Assembly: GCA_039026595.1 (NCBI GenBank)
Contig: JBCCMA010000084.1
Coordinates: 1-15,725, forward strand
Length of the DNA stretch: 15,725 bases
Source: JBCCMA01 sp039026595
GTDB lineage: Bacteria; Pseudomonadota; Gammaproteobacteria; Steroidobacterales; JBCCMA01
Reading direction: 5' to 3'
Shown here: in pieces, positions 8,020 through 15,152 of the stretch
Layout: each line of letters begins with the position of its first letter
How positions within the stretch are numbered: the first letter of the stretch is position 1
The notes under the pieces: model-generated
What the model was told of the DNA's origin: nothing
The model's database searches: none
What the model saw: only the letters and a program-made list of their open reading frames with translations
Program-made: the position numbers and the translations under genes

Positions 8020-9548
8020 CGCAACCCTCCGGGCGGCGCGCACTCAGCTGCCGTGGGTTCAGCAACACATCGACTGAGGGCATCAACATTGGCCGCCGCA
8101 AAATCAAGAAGGGCCGGCGGCACCGCGTCGACCACATCGGTCGGCATAGACAGCGTGACCAACGCCCGCCGCGTCGGACGCGCCAGAACGCGGCCCCACC
8201 ACTCGTGGAATTTGGCGACGAGCGGCGATGTCGTGAGCCGGTCGTCGATCTGATACCAGTACAGAACACTTCGGCGTGGCCCGCGTTCAAGCATGTCGAT
8301 CCGGCCGACCTCGCGCGCCTCGGGATGCCCGGGAAGGGGCTCGGTGAGCTCGCGCATGATCTTGTGGCCGAACTGCTTAGGGAACACATTGATCTGACTG
8401 ATCAACTCACGGTCCGGACTCAGATAGCTGTGCACCGTGACCGTGACGCGCGCCTGGTCGCGGCGGAAGCTGGCCGTTGCGAACGAATCAAAGTTCTCGA
8501 ACGCGGGCCGGTAATCCAGCGCACTGACCGGCGAGGGCGCCCAACCCGGTGGTACCGCCACCGGCAGAGACGCGGCGGGCAGATCGGTATCGGCCGCCGA
8601 CAGCGCCACCGAAGCAAACCCGGGCGGTAAAACCAGCGCCGCGATGACGGCCGTGCCAAGAATGGCCAGACGCGCAGGCGACTGATCGGACGCCTCCTCT
8701 GTCTCAGGCCGCGTCAGCGCAATCGGCTCGTCGGCGAATCGTCCGCCCACAAGGAACATCAAAAACATGATCAAGCCAAAAAACAACCAGCCGTAAACCA
8801 GATGGTCGAGTCCGACGGCGTGCTGCATATTCGTCCAGTGAGCGATGATCACGACACCGTACGCACGCAGCCCGTTTGCAAAAATCGGAAGCACAAGCGC
8901 GAAGACGATGAACACCACTCGCTTGCGCCAGCCCGCAAACGTTACGTAGGCGTAAAACGTCCCCAACGAAAACGACGCAATGAGATAGCGGATCCCGCTG
9001 CACGCCTTGGCCACTTCAAAATCGCCACGCGGAATGCTCAGCATGAACCCTTCACGCAGGACAGGGATTCCGCTGAGTTCGATCGCCTTGACGACAAACC
9101 ACGCGGTGAACTCCATGAGCGTCGGTATCAGCACGTCGCCGAACGGGACGGCAAAAAACGCAAACAGCATCGGGAAAAGCAACGCCCTCGCCACGGACGC
9201 GCCAAGCACGGCAAGCACCATGGCGCACAACGCGGCGACCACCGCGAACTGTGTGACGACCTGCACCGACCCGACGTGCGCCCCGTACCAGAGGATCAAA
9301 CAGGCGGCCAGTGCCGCTACGCCTTGGCCTGACGGTGACGGCGCCAACGCCAAAAGTCGAAAGCGCTCTCGATACACCAGAAACGCGACCGCAGGGAACA
9401 CCAGAAATCCGTGGGAAAACGTGTCGGATTCGCGCCAGATGCTCGCCATGGACACAAACGTTGGCCAGTACAGAGCGAGCAAAACTGCGATGCCGAGGCC
9501 GAGCAGCACGCCGGCACGTCGCCAGCCGTATCGGACGGGATCGTGCAT
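8016..9548 (-). CDS. xrtA: Exosortase A with fused C-terminal EpsI domain
   Basis: A 510-residue inner-membrane protein. Residues about 14-270 form roughly eight membrane segments of the exosortase fold. The three catalytic residues are visible: Cys183 in VAKACSGIRYLI, Arg228 in LPIFANGLRAYG, and His249 in VGLDHLVYGWLFFG. Exosortase A is a transpeptidase-like protease that recognises the PEP-CTERM tail of secreted proteins, cuts it, and is thought to pass the protein to the outer surface. From about residue 300 comes an extracytoplasmic EpsI-type domain, including PPGWAP, RRDQARVTVTVHSY and VLYWYQIDD, as in other proteobacterial XrtA proteins. The reading frame extends upstream to an ATG at 9728 inside the femAB-like gene, but that part is Cys/Ser/Thr-rich and not membrane-like; MHDPVRYGWRR at 9548 is the sensible start, with AGGA upstream. 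Confidence 0.95.
   Translation of the reverse strand: MHDPVRYGWRRAGVLLGLGIAVLLALYWPTFVSMASIWRESDTFSHGFLVFPAVAFLVYRERFRLLALAPSPSGQGVAALAACLILWYGAHVGSVQVVTQFAVVAALCAMVLAVLGASVARALLFPMLFAFFAVPFGDVLIPTLMEFTAWFVVKAIELSGIPVLREGFMLSIPRGDFEVAKACSGIRYLIASFSLGTFYAYVTFAGWRKRVVFIVFALVLPIFANGLRAYGVVIIAHWTNMQHAVGLDHLVYGWLFFGLIMFLMFLVGGRFADEPIALTRPETEEASDQSPARLAILGTAVIAALVLPPGFASVALSAADTDLPAASLPVAVPPGWAPSPVSALDYRPAFENFDSFATASFRRDQARVTVTVHSYLSPDRELISQINVFPKQFGHKIMRELTEPLPGHPEAREVGRIDMLERGPRRSVLYWYQIDDRLTTSPLVAKFHEWWGRVLARPTRRALVTLSMPTDVVDAVPPALLDFAAANVDALSRCVAEPTAAECAPPGGLR
8025..8030 (-). promoter_or_regulatory. Ribosome-binding site deciding the GTG start at 8019
   Basis: On the minus strand the sequence reads GGAGGG, then five bases (TTGCG), then GTG. 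This near-perfect Shine-Dalgarno sequence sits inside the last codons of xrtA. It favours the GTG at 8019 over the longer GTG start at 8043 for the downstream glycosyltransferase. Confidence 0.8.
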
Positions 9549-9606
9549 TGGCGCCGCGTTCCTGTGATCTACCCTCTGCACGGAGTGGTCACCGGCGGCC
9601 GTGGCG

Positions 9607-10674
9607 TCAGCCGAGACTGCGCGCAAGGTACGGCCCGATGCGCTGTGAAAGTCCCAGCGGGAGCTTTTGCCACAGACCAATGAACAGTTTGTACTTGGGG
9701 TTGTTGGGTGACAGGTCGGGCATGGCATCGATACCCGACAGGTGATACTCGTAGCTCATGGGCTGCGGCTCAAAACCCCAGTGCTTTTTGAATCGATACG
9801 CACCGGTGTCCACTTTGCTGCGGCCGTAGTCAAACACCGTTAGACCCTGCTCGCGCGCCCGCTCCATGACGCTCCAGTACATGAAATCATTGCCTTTCAC
9901 GGCGCGCGCTTCCAGCGTGCCGCCGCCGTAGTAGGGCAAAATTTCATTGCGAAAAACGAAGCTCATCACGGCGGCCACCGGCGAATCGCCGTTGCGTATC
10001 ACCATGATCTCGCAGTCATCGCCAAAGACCTCGGACAGGACCTGTAAATAGCGTTTGCCGAACACCGGCGTGCCAAGGTTGCGTACGCTCTGCGAATAGC
10101 AGTCGTACAGCGTCTCCACGTGCGGCTCTACCGTGGCGGTCAAACCCGCTTTGATGCCCTTGCGAACCATCGCTCGCTGTTTCTTCGGGATCGCGAGCAA
10201 ATTGGCCTCACTATCCGGAAGAATCTCCTTGCGGAACGTGACGTAGAGATCCTTGCTCGGCCAGCCTGGCTCCCGCGTCGTCAGATTCCGGCATTCCAGA
10301 TAGTCGACGCCAAGTTCGTCAGCCAGCGCGCACGCGCGGTCCAACAGCGCGCGATACGCCTCGTCGCTCGACGAAACCACGCCCCCGTAAACACAGAAGG
10401 GCGTCGAGATCAGGGCGTTACTGAATAACCGACTGCGCACGTGCGCAAGCGGCAGGATGCCCTCGACCACGTCACCGCGCGCCGCAATCAGATAATACGA
10501 CTTGTGTCCGAATGCGCGGGTGAGCACCTCGCGCCACTCAAAACGGTGGAAAAACGTCGCATCCCCGTGCGATTCCACAAAGTTGTTCCAGCGCGTGCGA
10601 TCCTGTTCGACCACCTCCCCCACCGACAACTCAAGCGATGACGGTGACACCGTGTCGGCCGCAGCGACGCTCAT
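9607..10674 (-). CDS. FemAB-like GNAT-fold protein, XrtA/PEP-CTERM system-associated
   Basis: A 355-residue soluble protein with the double GNAT fold of the FemAB/FemX superfamily, which transfer an amino acid from aminoacyl-tRNA to peptidoglycan or other acceptors. Visible marks are FFHRFEWREVLTRAFGHKSYYL (41-62, in two pieces: FFHRFEWREV and LTRAFGHKSYYL), the middle IPKKQRAMVRKGIKAGL (162-178), and the C-terminal FDYGRSKVDTGAYRFKKHWG (281-300) followed by FEPQPMSYEY (301-310), which is diagnostic of the exosortase-linked FemAB family. No signal peptide or membrane segment is seen, so it acts in the cytosol. Its acceptor is not known; in this cluster it could be a precursor sugar. It overlaps the deacetylase stop by 4 bases (ATGA) and is followed, after a 58-base gap, by xrtA. 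Confidence 0.92.
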   Translation of the reverse strand: MSVAAADTVSPSSLELSVGEVVEQDRTRWNNFVESHGDATFFHRFEWREVLTRAFGHKSYYLIAARGDVVEGILPLAHVRSRLFSNALISTPFCVYGGVVSSSDEAYRALLDRACALADELGVDYLECRNLTTREPGWPSKDLYVTFRKEILPDSEANLLAIPKKQRAMVRKGIKAGLTATVEPHVETLYDCYSQSVRNLGTPVFGKRYLQVLSEVFGDDCEIMVIRNGDSPVAAVMSFVFRNEILPYYGGGTLEARAVKGNDFMYWSVMERAREQGLTVFDYGRSKVDTGAYRFKKHWGFEPQPMSYEYHLSGIDAMPDLSPNNPKYKLFIGLWQKLPLGLSQRIGPYLARSLG

Positions 10675-11597
10675 GACGAGGCTGCCTCAGGAAGAAAAAC
10701 GCGATCCATACGATCCCAGCGAAAATCCTGCAAAAGGCGCGTCAGGCGCGGCGCCATCCGATCGAGATTCAAATAATGACGAAAGCGACTGCGCGCACTC
10801 AACCCTGAAACGCGGGGCTGCTGCGGATCGATCTCCCACGGATGGAAGTAGAACAAGCCCGGCTGCCGATCCACCGCGTTCACCCGCGCAAAGCCCCGGC
10901 GGTAAACCGAGTACGGCATCAGGCGGAAGTAGCCGCCGCCACCGAACGGCAGATTACGCCCCCGAAGCCGAAGTGTGGTCACCGGCACTTCAAGAAGGCC
11001 CGTATCGGCGAGTCGAAACGCAAACCGCGGGGCCTCCGGCATGCCGTAGAGATCGTGCACGATCGGATAGACGCTAGAGCTGTACTCGTAGCCAGCCTCC
11101 GCCAACTCGTCGAACGCCCAGAGGTTGGTTCGTCCGATCGAATAGCTCGGCGCCCGATAACCGCGGACGGCGACGCCCCCATGCTCTTCCAGCACGTCTT
11201 TCGCGCGACGAATGTCATCGCGGAACTGCGCCGGCGTTTGCGTGGTTGCCCGGTAGTGATCGCTGCCGTGGCTGGCCAGTTCATGCCCCGCCGCAACGAT
11301 GTCACGAATAAGTGATGGAAAGCGTTCGGCCACCCAGCCCAGTGTGAAGAACGTCGCTTTGACGTTCGCAGCGCCGAACATCGCCAACGCGCGCTCCGTA
11401 TTGTCCACAACGCGGGTTTCGATGCCCGCCCAGTCGCCGCGGGAGACGCGGCCTTCAAAAGCGGCCACCTGGAAATAGTCTTCCACGTCGATCGACATGG
11501 CGTTGACGGGTGCATCGCTCAGCAATCGGTCCGAATCCGGAACGAAGCGCAGCGTGCTCCCGTCGGCCGACGCGAGCGACTCCGCTGCGGCGCTCAA
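10671..11597 (-). CDS. Polysaccharide deacetylase family protein, XrtA-system type
   Basis: A 308-residue NodB-homology deacetylase expected to remove N- or O-acetyl groups from the EPS. Conserved motifs are SIDVEDYFQVAAFE (35-48, with metal-site aspartates), SHGSDH (109-114, metal-binding His110 and His114), GYRAPSYS (146-153) and FYFHPWEID (249-257, His252). The DVEDYF opening and the FHPWEID end are typical of the exosortase-associated subfamily with its extra C-terminal region. No clear signal peptide is seen, so its compartment is uncertain. The start is TTG at 11597, within a TTGA overlap with the upstream ATPase stop, backed by GGAGA six bases upstream. This gives about 33 residues ahead of the usual family start; an internal ATG at 11498 is the alternative. 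Confidence 0.92.
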   Translation of the reverse strand: MSAAAESLASADGSTLRFVPDSDRLLSDAPVNAMSIDVEDYFQVAAFEGRVSRGDWAGIETRVVDNTERALAMFGAANVKATFFTLGWVAERFPSLIRDIVAAGHELASHGSDHYRATTQTPAQFRDDIRRAKDVLEEHGGVAVRGYRAPSYSIGRTNLWAFDELAEAGYEYSSSVYPIVHDLYGMPEAPRFAFRLADTGLLEVPVTTLRLRGRNLPFGGGGYFRLMPYSVYRRGFARVNAVDRQPGLFYFHPWEIDPQQPRVSGLSARSRFRHYLNLDRMAPRLTRLLQDFRWDRMDRVFLPEAASS

Positions 11598-12577
11598 GAA
11601 GCGTCTCCGACCAGCTTCTGCAGTTGCGCCTCCAGTCGTGCGAGGCGCGCCTCAAGGTCCGCCCGGCTGGCGCCAGAACTGGATGTATTCGAGATCGTCA
11701 CTGTACCTGTCACCGAGCCGTTGGACGGCACGCTTGCCTGGGCCGTGCTGTCACCAAGATCGCCCGCAATTTCCTTGCTGAGCTCTTCGACGACATCCTC
11801 GACATCCTCCGCACCAAATTCGCGCAGCTCTTCGAGGTAGCCATAGACGAGCACACGGTCCATCAGAATGTTGATCTTGCGCGGAACGCCACCCGTGTGG
11901 CGATGAATCGCGCCGTAAAAATCAGGATCGAAATTTGGTTCGCCGTCCCAGCCCACTGCCACGAGACGAAAACCGATGTAGCGCTTGGTTTCGTCAACGG
12001 ACAGCGGCTCAAGCTGGTAAGACGCAATGGTCCGCTGACGCAGATGCTCCATGTTGGGCTGGCGCAGTGTCGCGCGCAGCTCGGACTGACCGACCAGAAA
12101 AATCTGCATGAGCGCGCGGCCATTGCTCTCAAGGTTTGAGAGAATTCGGAGCTCCTCGAGCGCGCCCACGGTGAGCTCCTGCGCCTCATCGACGATCAGC
12201 AGCACGCCGTTCAGGTAGTCCTGGGCACGCCGCAGGGACAGTTCAAGGTCACGCAACAAAGCCGCTTTTGATTTGCCTTCGTATGGGAGCTTCAGTGCCG
12301 ACGCCGCCATTTCGAGCACGTTGTCTTCGGTCACATTGGCCGCCGCAATGCGCGCGGTCGCAATTTCCTGATCCTGCAGCTCGGCCAGCAGCGTGGTGAT
12401 CAGCAGTGTCTTACCGGTGCCAATGTTCCCGGTGATAATGACGAAGCCTTCAGCCTGCTCAAGTCCGTAATGGAGATAGGACAACGCCCTTTTGTGACCG
12501 GGGCTCGGATACAGGAACTTGAGGTCCGGCGTGAGCTGGAAGGGACGACCGCGAAATTTGTAATACTCTTCGTACAT
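11594..12577 (-). CDS. XrtA-associated AAA ATPase (ExeA/GspA-like)
   Basis: A 327-residue cytosolic AAA ATPase. The opening MYEEYYKFRGRPFQLTPD and FLYPSPGHKRAL are the ExeA-like N-terminal signature. Walker A is GNIGTGKT (50-57), Walker B is LLIVDEAQEL (126-135), and GQSEL (163-167) is a sensor-like motif. PRKINILMDRVLVYGY (232-247) closes the AAA lid. The family always travels with exosortase A EPS clusters and is thought to power assembly or export, by analogy with ExeA, which inserts the secretin port; the exact role is not established. After about residue 272 there is a Ser/Thr/Gly-rich linker, then a short leucine-heptad helix (about 306-324), likely a coiled coil. The gene starts 2 bases after the outer-membrane protein gene and overlaps the deacetylase start by 4 bases. 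Confidence 0.93.
   Translation of the reverse strand: MYEEYYKFRGRPFQLTPDLKFLYPSPGHKRALSYLHYGLEQAEGFVIITGNIGTGKTLLITTLLAELQDQEIATARIAAANVTEDNVLEMAASALKLPYEGKSKAALLRDLELSLRRAQDYLNGVLLIVDEAQELTVGALEELRILSNLESNGRALMQIFLVGQSELRATLRQPNMEHLRQRTIASYQLEPLSVDETKRYIGFRLVAVGWDGEPNFDPDFYGAIHRHTGGVPRKINILMDRVLVYGYLEELREFGAEDVEDVVEELSKEIAGDLGDSTAQASVPSNGSVTGTVTISNTSSSGASRADLEARLARLEAQLQKLVGDAS
11604..11608 (-). promoter_or_regulatory. Ribosome-binding site deciding the TTG start at 11597
   Basis: The minus strand reads GGAGA, then six bases (CGCTTC), then TTG. This good Shine-Dalgarno match lies inside the end of the ATPase gene and supports the TTG start of the deacetylase over the internal ATG at 11498. 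Confidence 0.7.
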
Positions 12578-12579
12578 CG

Positions 12580-14037
12580 TTACCAGAACTCGTATCCAAA
12601 GCCGAGTTCAACCGTGTTCTCATCAAAGTTACCGGAGCCGGTGATTTGCGTGGACGTGATCGACTGGCGCTGGTTGTGAACAAATCGCAAATCCATGTAC
12701 GCGCGCTCCAGAACGGAACGACGCCAGCCCAGCTCAACGCGAATGTCCTCGGGTTCGTCCTGCGTACGACGAATCGTGAAGCGCTGATACGTACCGCTGA
12801 ACCGCAATCGGCTTTCCGGCGATAGTTCGAGGCTGTAGCTCAGCTGAAGTCCGCCGCCACGGTCATCCTGCTGAAGCGCGTCCTGACCCGACAAGAACTC
12901 CCGATTGTCATTAAAAATATTGAACGACAACGTACTGCGCGGCCGCGTGTACGCCATGCCGAACGACAGCAAATTTGAAATGAACACGTCCTGTGTCGCG
13001 TTCGGCAGGTCGATACCACGCACGTCGGTTGTGAGCGCGATGAGAGCCTGCGGTGAGATGGCACCGCCACCAAAGGTGTTCGCCTGCTCCTGGTAGGAGA
13101 AACTCAGCGTCAGACGCCCGCGCGTGCGCTCCACACTGGCGAAAATCGAGTTTCCGAAAAACTGACGCCCTGCACGCAACTCGTAATCGGTGGCAGCGCC
13201 GACCTTGCCGCGGACACCGGCCATCCAGAACGTGCCCTCAACGTCGCCAAAAACGCTGTCGCTTCCGATGTCATTACTGTCCTGACCCACCTGCATCACG
13301 ATCTGCGTGCGCGGCGTCAGGCGATACGCGCCGTCCAGTGCGATGCGCTGCAGTGACACCTCACGACCGGTCTCGAACTCAACGCCCGAATCGGTGAACG
13401 TGCCGCCGAGGGTCCAGCGACCGCCTGCCAGGCTGGTGTTGATGGTCGCGCGGATCTGTTCGTTACTGCTGTCGAAGCCCTGCCCTTCCACCTCGTTTTC
13501 ACCACGGCGGTAAGAAAGCCGCCCGGAGGTGTTCGAGCCGATGTCGAAAGTGTAATACGGCTCGATCGCCGCGTTCCGGAACTCGGTCAGGTTCGCGATG
13601 CGATTGGCGGTGGTGCCGCCGATGCCGAGCTGCCGGTCGATCACGAACTGTTCGATCCCGGCGTTCACGAGAAACCCGACCCGATCAATCAGCAACTGGT
13701 AGTCAGATTCAAGCTGGAAGTTCTGGAGGTTCTCCCGGTTTTCGTCGAATTCGACAAATCGACGTACCTGCACCTGATAGGTGCTCTCCAGGTTCCAGCG
13801 GGCACCCTCTCGACTGATGGCGATGCGCGGCGTGACCGCGTAACTGATGTCATCAGTCTGGCCGGAATCATCGTCAAACAGGAACAGGCCGTTGCGGAAG
13901 CCAACATTGTCGGTGTACAGCACACTGGTGAAGATGCTCGGCCGCACATCCCATTGGGCCGCGGCCGGCGAACAGGCGAGAGCAAGCGTGGCGGCAAAGA
14001 CGGTGCGCAGCGCGCGGGCGTGAAGGTGATGGTTCAT
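12580..14037 (-). CDS. Outer-membrane beta-barrel protein, PEP-CTERM/XrtA system-associated (TIGR03016-like)
   Basis: A 485-residue exported protein. The N-terminus has a Sec signal peptide (hydrophobic stretch about 10-22, then SPAAAQ, probable cut after Ala27). The rest is made of alternating polar/hydrophobic strands rich in aromatic residues, Arg and Gly, and the protein ends GFGYEFW, with the terminal aromatic residue needed for recognition by the BAM machine. No lipobox is credible at Cys22. The size, place between kinase and ATPase, and barrel character fit the exosortase-linked outer-membrane family. It may form the outer-membrane pore through which EPS leaves, which is inference. The start follows the kinase stop by 23 bases and has no evident Shine-Dalgarno sequence, so expression may be modest or depend on the upstream gene. 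Confidence 0.9.
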   Translation of the reverse strand: MNHHLHARALRTVFAATLALACSPAAAQWDVRPSIFTSVLYTDNVGFRNGLFLFDDDSGQTDDISYAVTPRIAISREGARWNLESTYQVQVRRFVEFDENRENLQNFQLESDYQLLIDRVGFLVNAGIEQFVIDRQLGIGGTTANRIANLTEFRNAAIEPYYTFDIGSNTSGRLSYRRGENEVEGQGFDSSNEQIRATINTSLAGGRWTLGGTFTDSGVEFETGREVSLQRIALDGAYRLTPRTQIVMQVGQDSNDIGSDSVFGDVEGTFWMAGVRGKVGAATDYELRAGRQFFGNSIFASVERTRGRLTLSFSYQEQANTFGGGAISPQALIALTTDVRGIDLPNATQDVFISNLLSFGMAYTRPRSTLSFNIFNDNREFLSGQDALQQDDRGGGLQLSYSLELSPESRLRFSGTYQRFTIRRTQDEPEDIRVELGWRRSVLERAYMDLRFVHNQRQSITSTQITGSGNFDENTVELGFGYEFW

Positions 14038-14060
14038 TTCAATGCGTACGTGCGAACAAA

Positions 14061-15152
14061 TCAGGCGTCGGGGTTGTACTGCTGTCCGTACTGCTGGCCG
14101 TAGTAGCTGCCATAGTACGAATCACCGCCCGTCTGGATGCGGCTCTTGTTGAGAATCAGACTGACGTATTTGGACGGATCGATAAGCTCGAGCGCGCTCT
14201 CCACCGCACTTTGCGGCGTCGCGCCCGCGTGGACCACCACGACAACCTGTCCCACCAGCCCGGTCAGAACCTGTGCCTCCGACGTCTGGAGGAGCGGCGG
14301 AGAATCGAGGATGACGGTGCGGTTGCGATAGCGTCCGGCGATTTCGGCCATCAGTTCTTCCATACGCTCACTGGCGAGCAGCTCCGTCGCGTATTCGTGT
14401 TGGGTTCCCGCGGGCAGCACACGCAAGCCCGGCATATCGGTTTGCACCAACACCTCGCTGATGTCGAGTGTCCGATCCACGAGGAGGTCCATCAGGCCCT
14501 TGTTCTTGCGCAACCCGAGCGCCGTGGAAATGTGAGGCTTGGCGACGTCCGCGTCGATCAGAAGCACCGTGCGCTCGCGCTCCAACGCCACGCTCATCGC
14601 GAGGTTCATGGACGTGAACGTCTTTCCCTCGCCCGACAGCGCGCTGCAAAGCATGATCAGGTTGCCCTGCTCAATGGCGTCGCCCGACTTGCCAAACGCC
14701 GTTTTCAATAGCGGACGCTTGATGCGTCGAAACTCATTGGCAAGGTTCGGCGCCAGATCCTCGGGTGGAACGATGCTCGCTTCCCGCAATTGCTCGAAAT
14801 CGAGCACGAGCAGGTCTTTACCAATGTTGCCGCTTTCCTCAGGCAGCGGGACCGCGCGGCCGTGACGCCCGCCGGTCGGCTCACCTTCAACGGGCAAAAG
14901 GCGCGCGCCCGCGTTCTCGACGATCGTCTTCTTGCGACGGGCCACGTTCGGTGCCGGAATCAACGCCGGCTCTGCGTCGGCGTGCCCGTTCAGGCCAGCG
15001 CCATTCGGCGCGGCGTTCGGCACCGACGCTTCGACGGGTGCCACGCGCGCCGGCTCTTGCGACTCAGTCGCGTCGCTCGCGAAATCCGGTGCCTTCTTTT
15101 TCGAGACTGTCTTTTTTTGATACTTGCCGACCGCCTTCTCAACGATACTCAT
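14061..15152 (-). CDS. XrtA-associated tyrosine autokinase (BY-kinase, CpsD/CapB type)
   Basis: A 363-residue cytosolic bacterial tyrosine kinase. Residues 1-110 are a low-complexity Lys/Ala/Pro-rich leader without predicted fold. The kinase core carries the helix EFRRIKRPLL (140-149), Walker A ALSGEGKT (171-178, Lys177), Walker A' LLIDAD (197-202) and Walker B VILDSPP (280-286). The tail holds a tyrosine cluster, Tyr346, 347, 350, 351, 355 and 359, the sites normally autophosphorylated in trans. In this family the kinase is a separate polypeptide that docks on the Wzz-type membrane partner; here that partner is the gene just upstream, sharing a 4-base ATGA overlap. Cycles of tyrosine phosphorylation are known to control chain length and export. 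Membrane segments are absent, as expected. Confidence 0.95.
   Translation of the reverse strand: MSIVEKAVGKYQKKTVSKKKAPDFASDATESQEPARVAPVEASVPNAAPNGAGLNGHADAEPALIPAPNVARRKKTIVENAGARLLPVEGEPTGGRHGRAVPLPEESGNIGKDLLVLDFEQLREASIVPPEDLAPNLANEFRRIKRPLLKTAFGKSGDAIEQGNLIMLCSALSGEGKTFTSMNLAMSVALERERTVLLIDADVAKPHISTALGLRKNKGLMDLLVDRTLDISEVLVQTDMPGLRVLPAGTQHEYATELLASERMEELMAEIAGRYRNRTVILDSPPLLQTSEAQVLTGLVGQVVVVVHAGATPQSAVESALELIDPSKYVSLILNKSRIQTGGDSYYGSYYGQQYGQQYNPDA
14079..14102 (-). repeat. Two 12-base tandem units coding for YGQQ in the kinase tail
   Basis: The units differ at one base (TACGGCCAGCAG and TACGGACAGCAG on the minus strand) and code for residues 351-358 of the tyrosine kinase. The repeat sits in the tyrosine cluster, so slippage could change the number of phosphorylation sites in steps of one. 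Confidence 0.75.

Noticed and set aside
9549..9606. Possible promoter or hairpin in the 58-base gap before xrtA
   Set aside because: It is the longest gap, but only a weak CACGG/CCGTG pair with a 15-base loop is seen and no convincing -35/-10 pair, so neither a terminator nor a promoter is supported.
9549..9728. Upstream extension of the exosortase frame to the ATG at 9728
   Set aside because: It lies inside the FemAB-like gene, is rich in Cys, Ser, Thr and Arg, and has no resemblance to exosortase N-termini; the ATG at 9548 fits better.
13970..13975. Cys22 of the outer-membrane protein as a lipoprotein lipobox
   Set aside because: The preceding residues (Ala-Leu-Ala) do not match the usual lipobox, while SPAAAQ just after gives a normal signal peptidase I site.
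14038..14060. Near-palindrome GCACGTACGC between the kinase and outer-membrane protein genes
   Set aside because: It is too short and lies in a 23-base gap; nothing else suggests an operator.
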